A stretch of 64,000 bases of DNA from Clostridiaceae bacterium (GTDB lineage Bacteria; Bacillota; Clostridia; Saccharofermentanales; DTU023): positions 62,001 through 126,000 of the forward strand of contig DUVN01000005.1 in assembly GCA_012841015.1 (NCBI GenBank). The letters run 5' to 3'. Each line of letters begins with the position of its first letter. The stretch's first letter is position 1. A model generated the notes under the pieces. That model searched no databases, was not told where the DNA came from, and was given only the letters and a program-made list of their open reading frames with translations. The position numbers and the translations under genes were made by a program. Below, piece by piece: positions 29,093 to 38,912 of this stretch.

Positions 29093-29293
29093 TTATTTGT
29101 ACGGCAAAAGCTTGCGCAGCCGCTTGGCATCTTGTGGTGATACAAGCGTCGTCTTGCGAAGGTTGCGTTTTCTCTTCGGTGTTTTCTTTGTCAAAATATG
29201 GCTCGTAAAGGCTTGAGAGCGAAGATACTTACCTGTCCCCGTTCTCTTGAACCGTTTCTTCGATGAGCTATGTGATTTCTGTTTAGGCATATT
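29093..29293 (-). CDS. rpmI: 50S ribosomal protein L35
   Basis: [46 protein letters not shown]. Confidence 0.97.
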   Translation of the reverse strand, partial: NMPKQKSHSSSKKRFKRTGTGKYLRSQAFTSHILTKKTPKRKRNLRKTTLVSPQDAKRLRKLLPYK

Positions 29294-29487
29294 TAGCCCT
29301 CCCTTCATTCGTAAAATAACGTTCTGTTTCTATCTATAAGTCGACCTATTAAGTCACCCAAACACGTCTTCACCCCGTTTTCGCTGATAATCGACGGAGT
29401 CTAGGCAGAACCCAACCGCAACCCGAGGTATCCGGCGCAATACCGGGCAATTGAACACACAGTAAAGAAGTTTTATATCGTGTACGC

Positions 29488-30009
29488 TTAGTCTTTTAAC
29501 GGTGAGAGAAACATAATCATATGGCGACCCTCAGCACTTGCAGCACGATCGATCTCACCTACATCGGCGACAGCCTCAGCGAATTCGTCCATCACTTCGT
29601 ATCCTTGATCCATATGAGCCATCTCCCTACCGCGGAAACGAATGACAACTTTGACACGGTCACCTGCCTCAAGAAAGCGCCTAGCGTTTCTCACTCGGAC
29701 GTCGAAATCATGCTTCTCCGTCGTCAATTTCAACTGGACTTCCTTCACCTTGATGATCTTTTGATTTCGTCTCGCCTCGCGTTTCCTCTTATCCTGCTCA
29801 AATGAGAACTTTCCGTAGTCCATAATCTTACAGACAGGATTATCGGGCGAAGGTGAAACGAGCACCAAATCAAGATTGGCATCGTACGCCCGACGCTGCG
29901 CCTCTTCAATCGGCACGATGCCTACCATTTCTCCCTCTTCCGTCACCAACCGGACACGTGGAAAACGAATTTCCTCGTTAATCCGGTGCGATCTCTTTGC
30001 GTAACTGAT
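29488..30009 (-). CDS. infC: Translation initiation factor IF-3 (likely ATC start)
   Basis: RINEEIRFPRVRLVTEEGEMVGIVPIEEAQRRAYDANLDLVLVSPSPDNPVCKIMDYGKF. GGGAGG (30021-30016) sits 6 nt before ATC at 30009. Confidence 0.93.
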   Translation of the reverse strand: MSYAKRSHRINEEIRFPRVRLVTEEGEMVGIVPIEEAQRRAYDANLDLVLVSPSPDNPVCKIMDYGKFSFEQDKRKREARRNQKIIKVKEVQLKLTTEKHDFDVRVRNARRFLEAGDRVKVVIRFRGREMAHMDQGYEVMDEFAEAVADVGEIDRAASAEGRHMIMFLSPLKD

Positions 30010-30032
30010 ATCGAACCTCCCTTTTTGACCAT

Positions 30033-30054
30033 AAAAAAGCGGTCTTGTCCCGCT
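30033..30054 (-). terminator. Attenuator-like terminator hairpin in the infC leader
   Basis: Minus strand AGCGG-GACAAGA-CCGCT-TTTTT just before the infC ribosome-binding site. Confidence 0.7.
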
Positions 30055-30223
30055 CAACAAAACCACTCAATCATTACTTGGTTTCTAGACCTCTTCGCGC
30101 TAGCTGAAGGTGAGAAGCGGAACTTCTACTTGTTCGTGTAAGAGTATAAGCGAAAGTGCTTGAGTTCGTCAAGCATGTCATTTCAACAATATCTGACGGT
30201 TTGACGGAAGCTGAATGCCAAAG

Positions 30224-30260
30224 TAACTTAGACAGTGAGAATCGCAGACTGTCCAAGTTA
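30224..30260 (-). terminator. Hairpin immediately 3' of the P-type ATPase gene
   Basis: TAACTTAGACAGT/ACTGTCCAAGTTA inverted repeat (one mismatch), 11-nt loop; weak U-tract. Confidence 0.5.
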
Positions 30261-30265
30261 ATTCT

Positions 30266-33118
30266 TCATGCAGTAGGTCTGTTTCGCCAATCCTTATCGT
30301 TCCTCTGATGGAACACTTGCTTGAATAACTCACTGGCAATAAATGGGATGAGTATCAAGGACAGTATAATCGCCCAGTCACGCACTGTCAGCGGTATCGT
30401 CTTGAAGTAAGTATCGATGAACGGTACGTACACGACAATCAGCGCTAGGCCAACCGAGAGTAGGGCGGCTTTGTTGAGCGTCGGATTCGAGAAGAAGCCT
30501 TGCTTGAATACGGATATGGTCTCAGAACGACTCGAAAACACGCGCATAATCTCTGCGAGCGTCAGACTGACAAACGCATAAGTTCTCGCTCCCCACGACG
30601 GAGCCGTGTTCACCAATGGTATGAATGAAAAGACCGAAACAGATTGATCGAGCATAACCTCACCGTTGACAACAAGATTGTCAGGGTACAAGTACCGTCC
30701 AATATTGAACGCAGCAAATATTGTGATCAATATAGCGATCGCCTGAATGACAATCGACCAAGCCATGTTCTTATCGAGTATTTTGTCGCTTTTACGGCGA
30801 GGTGGTTGCAACATGATCCCAGCTTCCGCCTGCTCACGCCCGAGAGCGAGCGCTGGGAAACTGTCTGTTACCAGATTGAGCCAGAGAAGCTGCACAGGTA
30901 GTAAAGGCGTAAAGGAAGGACCTAAGATCATGCTTGTGATGAAGATAACGAGTATCTCGCCGACGTTGCATGAAAGAAGAAAACTGACAACTTTGCGAAT
31001 GTTTGCGTAGATGACGCGGCCTTCCTCTACAGCATTGACGATCGTGCCGAAGTTATCATCGGTCAAGATCATGTCGGCAGCACCCTTAGCTACCTCCGTG
31101 CCTGTAATACCCATAGCCACACCGATATCGGCGCGTTTCAGAGCGGGGGCATCATTGACTCCGTCGCCTGTCATCGATACGATGCGATCAGACCGTTTCA
31201 GTGCTTCGACGATGCGAACTTTGTGCTCAGGAGAAACGCGCGCATACACTGTCGCTGATTTGGCCGCTTCTGTCAGCTCGTCATCTGACATCGCCTCAAG
31301 TTCTTGACCTGAGAGGACAAGATCATCTTCTTTTCGCAGCCGAAGATCATCAGCGATCGCAGCTGCAGTCGCTTGGTGATCACCAGTAATCATAACGACG
31401 GAGATCCCGGCATTATGACACGTCTCGATAGCGTCACGCGCCTCAGGTCGTGCCGGATCGATCATCCCCATCAACCCAACAAAAACCATGCCCGACTCAG
31501 CACCCTCGAACGTCTCATCGTCATGTGTGCGATAGGCAAAACCGAGCACACGGAGCGCCTGCTTTGCAAAGCTCATATTCTGAGAGATAATGGCTTCGCG
31601 TCTTTGACCACTGAGAGGAACAATCCCATCCCCAGTCAGTTCATGATCGCAACAGTCGAGAACGCGGTCGGGAGCTCCTTTCGTGAGCGAATGAGGAACA
31701 CCATTCTCTAAATTACAACCGACACTCATCATCTTTCGGTCAGAATCAAAAGGAAGTTCCCAAATGACTGGACATGACTCCCGTAACCTATCCACAGACA
31801 CGCCGCCCTTTTCTGCGACGGTCAGCATTGCACCCTCAGTCGGGTCACCGATCAAGCCAATTTGCCCGTCTTCATTGTTTGTAAGGACGGCATCATTGCA
31901 GAGGGTACCAATTTCGAGCATACGCTTGAGAGCATAAGATGCCGCATCATGATCTGTATCCTTTGCACCCTCTTTCGTAATAGCGCCAATAGGCGCATAA
32001 CCGACACCTGAGACGTGAAAGTGTTCATCACCTACATAAAGACGTGTCACCGTCATTTCATTCTGTGTGAGTGTGCCCGTCTTATCAGAGCAGATCGTAT
32101 CCACGCTGCCGAGCGTTTCGACGGCGAGCAGACGTTTGACGATCGCGTTCTCTTTGGCCATCCTATTCATGCCTAGCGCGAGCAAAATCGTCACGACAGC
32201 AGGCAACCCCTCTGGAATGGCTGCGACAGCTAAGCTGATCGCCGTCATGAAAAGAGCAAGCGGCTTACCACCTTGCAACAATCCAACTCCAAAGATAAGC
32301 GCGCAGATAACAAGGAAGAGAAGCCCCAATATTTTACCAAGACGATTCAAGTTTTGTTGGAGAGGCGTCACCTCAGTCTCAATACTCTTCAAACGGTCAG
32401 CGATCTTTCCAATCTCTGTTTTTTCTGCCGTTGAAACGACAATGCCTTCGCCACGCCCGTACGTGATTTCCGTGCCGCTAAACACCATATTAAGCCGATC
32501 ACCAATACCTGGTACTTCATCGTAAAGAGCCGCGGCATCTTTATGAACGGGTACCGATTCACCTGTCAAGGCCGACTCATTCGCCTGCAAGTTGACAGAC
32601 AGAACGAGTCTAAGATCGGCAGGGACGACATCGCCCGCGATAAGCTCCACGAGATCGCCAGGCACAAGCTCAGCGGCAGGTACTTCACAGATTTCACCTC
32701 CACGCTTAACGCTCGCGAAAGGTGCAGACATCTTCTTCAACGCTTCGAGCGCCTTCTCCGCACGATTTTCCTGGAAGACACCGAGAAGTGCATTGATAAT
32801 TACGATCGCTAAAATGATGCTCGCATCCAAGATTTCACCGAGCACCGCAGAAATGATCACCGCGACGATCAGAATCAAAACTAAAAAGTCTTTGAACTGA
32901 TTCAATAGCTTGACGATAAAAGGCGTGGCCTTCTCGCCTTCTAATTCATTGCGCCCGAAACGTTCAAGTCTCGACGCAGCATCAGCCTCAGAAATCCCTG
33001 ACACCGTATCTGTCTTAAGCACCTTTAGAACGTGCTCAATCGATTGAACAGATGCTTCCTCTCCTGTCAGCACATGTTCAGATGTCGTCTCACTTTCGAC
33101 GACTTTACTTTTTTTCAT
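30266..33118 (-). CDS. Calcium-type cation-transporting P-type ATPase (PMCA/SERCA-like)
   Basis: CSDKTGTLTQNEMTVT, TGESVPVHK, MVTGD-type VMITGDHQATAAAIA, MTGDGVNDAPALKRADIG. Likely start MKKSKVVES. Confidence 0.95.
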   Translation of the reverse strand: MKKSKVVESETTSEHVLTGEEASVQSIEHVLKVLKTDTVSGISEADAASRLERFGRNELEGEKATPFIVKLLNQFKDFLVLILIVAVIISAVLGEILDASIILAIVIINALLGVFQENRAEKALEALKKMSAPFASVKRGGEICEVPAAELVPGDLVELIAGDVVPADLRLVLSVNLQANESALTGESVPVHKDAAALYDEVPGIGDRLNMVFSGTEITYGRGEGIVVSTAEKTEIGKIADRLKSIETEVTPLQQNLNRLGKILGLLFLVICALIFGVGLLQGGKPLALFMTAISLAVAAIPEGLPAVVTILLALGMNRMAKENAIVKRLLAVETLGSVDTICSDKTGTLTQNEMTVTRLYVGDEHFHVSGVGYAPIGAITKEGAKDTDHDAASYALKRMLEIGTLCNDAVLTNNEDGQIGLIGDPTEGAMLTVAEKGGVSVDRLRESCPVIWELPFDSDRKMMSVGCNLENGVPHSLTKGAPDRVLDCCDHELTGDGIVPLSGQRREAIISQNMSFAKQALRVLGFAYRTHDDETFEGAESGMVFVGLMGMIDPARPEARDAIETCHNAGISVVMITGDHQATAAAIADDLRLRKEDDLVLSGQELEAMSDDELTEAAKSATVYARVSPEHKVRIVEALKRSDRIVSMTGDGVNDAPALKRADIGVAMGITGTEVAKGAADMILTDDNFGTIVNAVEEGRVIYANIRKVVSFLLSCNVGEILVIFITSMILGPSFTPLLPVQLLWLNLVTDSFPALALGREQAEAGIMLQPPRRKSDKILDKNMAWSIVIQAIAILITIFAAFNIGRYLYPDNLVVNGEVMLDQSVSVFSFIPLVNTAPSWGARTYAFVSLTLAEIMRVFSSRSETISVFKQGFFSNPTLNKAALLSVGLALIVVYVPFIDTYFKTIPLTVRDWAIILSLILIPFIASELFKQVFHQRNDKDWRNRPTA

Positions 33119-33168
33119 AGTGTTGTTCCCTCTGTTAGAAAATGTTATACGCAATTAGATCATGAGGA

Positions 33169-34650
33169 CTAAACGTTTCTCTCGCGGTGTTCGGTGCCTA
33201 TGCTCAACTCCTGATATCTGAAAAGGCGGTCGCGAAAAACGCCATCCTGTTCCTCATCTTTCGTCGTTTCATCAGGCAACACCTCAAGGCGAATGCGCGA
33301 TATCCTTCGATCATCCATCTCAAGCACTGTAAATTTGAGATGTTTAAAAGTTACCTCCGGTTGCGTGCCCTGCTCCGGGATGTACCCGAGAAGCGAGAGG
33401 ACGAATCCAGCTATTGTATCGAAATCATCGTCTTCTTTCAGCTCATCAAGTTCGGGGACGTAGCGTCCAGCCTCAGCAGGCGTCAGAAGACCGCTAAAGA
33501 CGTAGGAACCATCGGAATTGACGATGACACTCGCCTCAGGCGCATCGTACTCGTCTTCAATCTCACCGACAATCTCCTCGAGCAAATCTTCCATTGTGAC
33601 GATACCTTCCGTTCCACCGTATTCATCAACAACAACGGCGAGTGTCGTGTGTTGTTGCTTCATCTCGCGAAAAAGAACATCAACCTTCTTGACTTCTGGT
33701 ATAAAAAAGGCAGGGCGCAGGATATCCTCGAGCTTGAAATCAGAACCGCGCTTATCTTGCGGGACGCGGAGCAAATCCTTGACGATCAGAACGCCTGCAA
33801 TATCGTCAATATCCTCATCGTAAACGGGGAAGCGCGAATAGTTCGCATTTGCAACGATATCGACAGCTTCATCATACGTCGAGCTCAAAGGCACGGCTGT
33901 CACTGAAACTCGCGGTGTCATAATTTCCGAAACATACTTATCATCGAATGCGAAGATATTCTTGATCAAATAAGCTTCCGTCTCCTGCAAGTCACCAGAT
34001 CCAGCACCTGCCTCAACGAGGATGCGAATCTCCTCTTCTGTAACACGCGAAGACGCCTCTTCGGGGTCGATACCGAGAAGGCGCAGCACGAGGTTGCTTG
34101 ACCATTCAAGAAGTTTCGTGAACGGTCGAAATGCAAAATCGAAAAAACTCAATACGAGCGAAACAGACATCGCGAACTGTTCAGGTCTCCGCATCGCTAG
34201 GCGTTTCGGCACGAGCTCGCCCAATACAAGCGTAAAGTACGACAATACGATCGTCATAAGGACAACAATCAGCGTCCGAAGAGACGGGTGCGCCATCTGC
34301 GGGTCAACAACAACGTACAACCTCGCGGCAAGCTTGTCAGCGGCAAAAGCACTTGATAAAAAACCTGCCAACGTTATCGAGACCTGAATCGTCGAAAGAA
34401 AGCGGCTCTTATTATCGACAAACCGGAGCAAACGCTTCGCTGAAGCGTTCCCAGCATCGGCCATCTTGCGTATTTTATTGTCATTCTGCGTAACAACAGC
34501 CATCTCTGCCGCAGCAAAAAAGCCATTAACGAAAATGAGAAAAAATATCAGGATAAAATCGAACAAAAGCGAACCGTGTGTGGTTCCCGTGCTCACCTGT
34601 TCAGTTAAGATAGCCCTCCAAAGAGGGCCGGTACAGCTACTGCCGTCCAA
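33169..34650 (-). CDS. Hemolysin/CNNM family transporter (DUF21, CBS pair, CorC_HlyC)
   Basis: FVNGFFAAAEMAVV, VSEIMTPRVSV, VVDEYGGTEGIVTMEDLLEEIVGEIEDEYD. Start uncertain; may be GTG at VSTGTTHGS. Confidence 0.92.
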   Translation of the reverse strand: MDGSSCTGPLWRAILTEQVSTGTTHGSLLFDFILIFFLIFVNGFFAAAEMAVVTQNDNKIRKMADAGNASAKRLLRFVDNKSRFLSTIQVSITLAGFLSSAFAADKLAARLYVVVDPQMAHPSLRTLIVVLMTIVLSYFTLVLGELVPKRLAMRRPEQFAMSVSLVLSFFDFAFRPFTKLLEWSSNLVLRLLGIDPEEASSRVTEEEIRILVEAGAGSGDLQETEAYLIKNIFAFDDKYVSEIMTPRVSVTAVPLSSTYDEAVDIVANANYSRFPVYDEDIDDIAGVLIVKDLLRVPQDKRGSDFKLEDILRPAFFIPEVKKVDVLFREMKQQHTTLAVVVDEYGGTEGIVTMEDLLEEIVGEIEDEYDAPEASVIVNSDGSYVFSGLLTPAEAGRYVPELDELKEDDDFDTIAGFVLSLLGYIPEQGTQPEVTFKHLKFTVLEMDDRRISRIRLEVLPDETTKDEEQDGVFRDRLFRYQELSIGTEHRERNV

Positions 34651-34850
34651 TCAGAAATACCTCCAACCATCCAATTAGTGGATACAAATTGTCTCTATGC
34701 GTTCAAAGGGTTGGATGAGTCCCTTGCGAATCGATAGACAATGTTAGCCAAAACATGACCGCAACGCAACACGGTATATATGTTAACATATTATTGATCA
34801 TTCATCCGTTATTAAATACCTCAATTCAGGAAGGGAAATATTTTTTATTT

Positions 34851-35717
34851 ATGGCATCTGCAAATCCGCCAAAAATCAGTGATGTCAGACTAGCTGTTCT
34901 GATTGATGCTGATAATGTGCCGCCGCACAACGTGCGCGGCCTGATGGAAGAAATCGCCCGCTACGGTACACCGACGATCAAGCGTATCTACGGTGATTTC
35001 ACGAAACCAAACTTGACACAGTGGAAAAACCATCTTCTCGATTACGCCATCAGCCCCATTCAACAATTTAACTACACAACAGGGAAGAATGCGACCGACT
35101 CCGCGATGATCATCGACGCGATGGATATTTTGTATGCTGATAAGATTGACGGCTTCGTCCTCGTCTCGAGTGACAGCGACTTTACAAAACTCGCGACACG
35201 CCTACGTGAGTCGGGGAAAATCGTTTACGGATTCGGTGAGATGAAGACACCGAATGCTTTTATTGCTGCATGTGACCGCTTCATCTACCTCGAGATTATT
35301 GGGCAACGTGCTGAGGAAGACAACGAAGCGGAAAAGGACGTCAGGCAGACAGGGCGTCTTACACATATTTCACGTCGCGAAATTGATAAGAGGGACACTG
35401 GACGCAAGGCAGCAGACCGTAAATCAGCTGACCGCGACGAGAAAAAGACAGAAAAGAGCATTCAGAAAGTCGATAAAAAGTTGATCCAACTCATCTCCTC
35501 TTCGATCCGAGATGTTGAAGACGAAAACGGCTGGGCATTCCTTGCGGAGGTTGGCAATCTGATCGTCAAAAAGCAACCGTCATTTGACTCACGCAACTAC
35601 GGTTACGATAAGCTGACAACGCTCATCCAATCGATTGGTCGCTATGACGTTGAGATGAGAGACACAGGCAATCCGAATGTCAAGCTTGTGTACATTAGAA
35701 TTAAGAACAATCGCTAA
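34851..35717 (+). CDS. NYN-domain (PIN-like RNase) protein with C-terminal OST-HTH/LOTUS domain
   Basis: RLAVLIDADNVPPHNV, GKNATDSAMIIDAMDILY, GFVLVSSDSDFTKLATRLRESGK; C-terminal winged-helix ENGWAFLAEVGNLIVKKQPSFDSRNYGYDKLTTLIQ. Confidence 0.9.
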   Translation: MASANPPKISDVRLAVLIDADNVPPHNVRGLMEEIARYGTPTIKRIYGDFTKPNLTQWKNHLLDYAISPIQQFNYTTGKNATDSAMIIDAMDILYADKIDGFVLVSSDSDFTKLATRLRESGKIVYGFGEMKTPNAFIAACDRFIYLEIIGQRAEEDNEAEKDVRQTGRLTHISRREIDKRDTGRKAADRKSADRDEKKTEKSIQKVDKKLIQLISSSIRDVEDENGWAFLAEVGNLIVKKQPSFDSRNYGYDKLTTLIQSIGRYDVEMRDTGNPNVKLVYIRIKNNR

Positions 35718-35759
35718 CACGAACGATGAAACTGAAAACTCTCGTGTGATCAGCGATTT

Positions 35760-36563
35760 TTATTGAGACTCGCGTGCAGCCTTACCGACAGATCGAATAA
35801 TCCAACGTTGTGGCACGATTTTGGCGAGCAGTCGGACAAGTTTCCCTAATCGTGATGTGACAACGACGACTTTTCGTTTTCGTACGGCAGAAATCGTTTT
35901 CTTAGCCACGTGAACGGGATCTTCAATCGCAAAACGCTTGTAAGATGAGAGGAGAATTTCCTTTTCTTTCGGCGAAAAGAAGTCGGTCAACATCGGGTTG
36001 GGACACGTCACCGTTACACTGATACGGCGGGGACGCAATTCTTCTGCAAGAGCACGACCGAATGAAAGGATAAACGCTTTGGACGCCGCGTACGTTGCAA
36101 AGCCTGGCTGTGGGAGAAATGCCGCCACGGACGACGTCAAGATCAAGGCGCTCCCCTCCTCCATGAATGGAAGAACGATCGACGTCAAAGAGACTTGTGC
36201 ACGCATGTTGAGGTCGCAAATTGATTCTTGATAAGAAGACGTTTGCTGCGCGAACGCTCCGGAAACACCCTTCCCTGCATTATTAATGAGAAGTTGCACC
36301 GTCGCACCCATCGAACGCAGCGCTTCATCAATGACGTTGAGAGAGCTTTTTTCTGTTAGATCAAGGGCAAAAGATCGCGTTCCGTGTTGCAAGCTATCGG
36401 CAAAGTGTAAAAGCTTCTCCTTACGCCTCGCGATCAGCCAGAAGTCGACCTCATCTGGGAGTGTCTCATCGAGCAAGCGCGCAAACGCAGCACCGAGACC
36501 TGACGAAGCACCTGTAATGATTACAATAGGGTGTTTTGATTCGTATTGCACGTCGTCATTCAT
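35760..36563 (-). CDS. SDR-family oxidoreductase
   Basis: IVIITGASSGLGAAFARLL, NNAGKGVSG, YAASKAFILSFGRALAEELR. Confidence 0.9.
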   Translation of the reverse strand: MNDDVQYESKHPIVIITGASSGLGAAFARLLDETLPDEVDFWLIARRKEKLLHFADSLQHGTRSFALDLTEKSSLNVIDEALRSMGATVQLLINNAGKGVSGAFAQQTSSYQESICDLNMRAQVSLTSIVLPFMEEGSALILTSSVAAFLPQPGFATYAASKAFILSFGRALAEELRPRRISVTVTCPNPMLTDFFSPKEKEILLSSYKRFAIEDPVHVAKKTISAVRKRKVVVVTSRLGKLVRLLAKIVPQRWIIRSVGKAARESQ

Positions 36564-36651
36564 AATTGACTTCCCCTGAGAAAGATAGCTCATGCTCGGA
36601 CAGAACGATCTACAAGAAGTATATCACGACATGCATTATCTCCATCTATGC

Positions 36652-36657
36652 TATAAT
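36652..36657 (+). promoter_or_regulatory. Putative extended -10 promoter element for the PP2C-like gene
   Basis: TGC-TATAAT, RBS GGAGGA follows at 36670 and ATG at 36682; no good -35. Confidence 0.5.
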
Positions 36658-36681
36658 TCGTATCTGTACGGAGGAAAAATC

Positions 36682-37797
36682 ATGGCTCGAACAATGGTAA
36701 TCGGTCTGACAGAATCAGGCACGAGAACAAAAGTAAATGAAGATTCTTTTAGTTGCGGCGATCGCGTCTATCCGGAAATGATCTCAGGAAGTGAAGAACA
36801 GTCGCTTAGCTCATCTGATTATACACAGTTATACGTCGTCACACAGGGGTTCGGTGGCTCTGGTGCCGGTGACCTTGCCGGCCGTATCATCCATCGCGTC
36901 AGTATTCCCTTCGTTGCTAAACTTGACGAATACAAACATCCTAAGCTCGATTTTGTCCAATTCGCGCGTGATCTTATCCGCGAGATGCACTATCTTGTGT
37001 TGAGTCAAATCACTTTGCGTAACGGCCAGCGCGCCGGCGCCTCTTTTGCATTGCTCCTGATCGATGCAAACACAGCGTATGTCCTCAATGTCGGTAACAC
37101 AAAAGTACATCTCTTCCGAGATGACGAGCTCCACTCACTCGTCGACCCTGAGAATACGTCTAATGGGCTGGCACATTCTTCATACATTGGAGACAGAAGT
37201 CTCTCATTCGATGATCCTAAACCGAATTGTGTGAAACGTTTCGATCTCATGACAGGTGATGTTATTTTGCTCACATCAGACGGTTTCCACAAAAACTTTC
37301 ACCAAAAGGATTTAGCTGCCAACATTGCAGCTCCCGACGCTTTTGCAGCGAACATTCGACTGTCACAGATATACTCAAGACAGGCAAACAACACAGAAAA
37401 TGGCACGATTCTTGCCATCAAAGTTCGCGACTTGGAACTTGCAGAACCTGATGATACAGCTGCTATAAAGAACATGGAACGATTCCAAAAATACTACGGC
37501 CCGACATCGTCAGAGCCCGATGTCACAATGCAGGCTAAGCCTGTGCCCTACAATGGGGTTAACAAACCTCCCATTTCTACTGCACAAGGTGTGATGACGC
37601 CCCCTCGTCAAGCGTATCGCAAACAAAGAGAGACAGCACCGGGAGAAACAAGGAGCAAGGGTAATGCTGCTATGAACCGGCAAGCCAAAAAAGCAAAGCG
37701 GAGAAGTAACTGGAAAACGTTTGGATTGAGCCTACTGATCGGTTTCCTCATCGGGATGGCTGCAATCTTGATCGCGTGGTTCATTATCCTTAGGTGA
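36682..37797 (+). CDS. PP2C-like (PPM) domain protein with C-terminal TM anchor; likely pseudophosphatase
   Basis: TKVNEDSF, GASFALLLIDANTAYVLNVGNTKVHLFRD, GDVILLTSDGFHKN; C-terminal hydrophobic helix. RBS GGAGGA before ATG 36682. Confidence 0.8.
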   Translation: MARTMVIGLTESGTRTKVNEDSFSCGDRVYPEMISGSEEQSLSSSDYTQLYVVTQGFGGSGAGDLAGRIIHRVSIPFVAKLDEYKHPKLDFVQFARDLIREMHYLVLSQITLRNGQRAGASFALLLIDANTAYVLNVGNTKVHLFRDDELHSLVDPENTSNGLAHSSYIGDRSLSFDDPKPNCVKRFDLMTGDVILLTSDGFHKNFHQKDLAANIAAPDAFAANIRLSQIYSRQANNTENGTILAIKVRDLELAEPDDTAAIKNMERFQKYYGPTSSEPDVTMQAKPVPYNGVNKPPISTAQGVMTPPRQAYRKQRETAPGETRSKGNAAMNRQAKKAKRRSNWKTFGLSLLIGFLIGMAAILIAWFIILR

Positions 37798-37928
37798 TCG
37801 GTTTAACATTTCTATGTTCACCGCCACGTAAGTGTCGATGAACAGCGCAGAAAGTATGTAAGATAGCTTGACGTCGCGCAATCGACCTGCTTGCCAAGTT
37901 ATTGTACATATCTTTTGTCACATAAAGA

Positions 37929-38912
37929 TTATTGGCGTAGGTGGCAGGCGCAAAAATGTCCCGGTTTAATCTCCGAAAATGACGGGTCCTCTGTTTTACA
38001 TTTTTCCATTACGTATGGACATCTCGTATGAAATCTACAACCTGTAGGAGGATTCTGCGGGCTTGGCAACTCACCTTCTAAGGGTATATGGTCGCGCTCA
38101 CGATCGGAGGGATCTGGTGCCGGTATGGCAGACAATAGTGCGATGGTATATGGATGCGATGGTGCATTAAATAGTTCATCTGTGTCGGCCAACTCCACGA
38201 TTTTTCCAAGATACATCACACCAACACGATGTGATATGTGTCGGATCACGTTCATGGCGTGCGAGATAAAGATGTATGTTAATTTCATCTCTTTCTGCAG
38301 TTGAATAAGCAAGTTCAAAATCTGTGATTGAATCGATACGTCGAGAGCAGAGACTGCTTCATCACAAATAAGAAGAGATGGCATCAAGATTAATGACCGA
38401 GCGATGCAAATACGTTGCCGCTGTCCACCAGAAAACTCGTGAGGGTACCGCCTATACACGTAGTCTGGAGAGAGACCGACGCGTTCGATCATTTTCTTCG
38501 CCATTTCTCTACGCTTAGTAGCACTTGAAACACCATGTACGAGCAAGGGCTCTTCGACAATATCGCCAATACACATCCGAGGATTTAAGGACGAATAAGG
38601 GTCTTGGAATATTATTTGCATGTCCTTACGAATAGTGCGCAACTCGCGCTTACTCATGTGCGTGATATCCGCCCCTTGGAAGACGATGTTGCCATCATGG
38701 ATTTCTTCAATTCGCATGATGCTACGTGCCAACGTACTTTTCCCACACCCAGACTCGCCGACCAAACCTAGCGTTTCCTGACTATTTAGGTCGAAGGACA
38801 CGCTATCGACAGCATGCACGTACCGCTTCTTGACACCGTGTATCGGGTAATACGTCTTTAAGTCTCGGACTTTTAAAATTGACTCTCCTCGCTTAATCGA
38901 CATGAGCACCAC
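37929..38912 (-). CDS. oppF: Oligopeptide/dipeptide ABC transporter ATP-binding protein (OppF-like)
   Basis: GLVGESGCGKSTLARSIMRIEE, FSGGQRQRICIARSLILMPSLLICDEAVSALDVS, C-terminal CxxC oligopeptide region. Confidence 0.92.
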   Translation of the reverse strand: MVLMSIKRGESILKVRDLKTYYPIHGVKKRYVHAVDSVSFDLNSQETLGLVGESGCGKSTLARSIMRIEEIHDGNIVFQGADITHMSKRELRTIRKDMQIIFQDPYSSLNPRMCIGDIVEEPLLVHGVSSATKRREMAKKMIERVGLSPDYVYRRYPHEFSGGQRQRICIARSLILMPSLLICDEAVSALDVSIQSQILNLLIQLQKEMKLTYIFISHAMNVIRHISHRVGVMYLGKIVELADTDELFNAPSHPYTIALLSAIPAPDPSDRERDHIPLEGELPSPQNPPTGCRFHTRCPYVMEKCKTEDPSFSEIKPGHFCACHLRQ

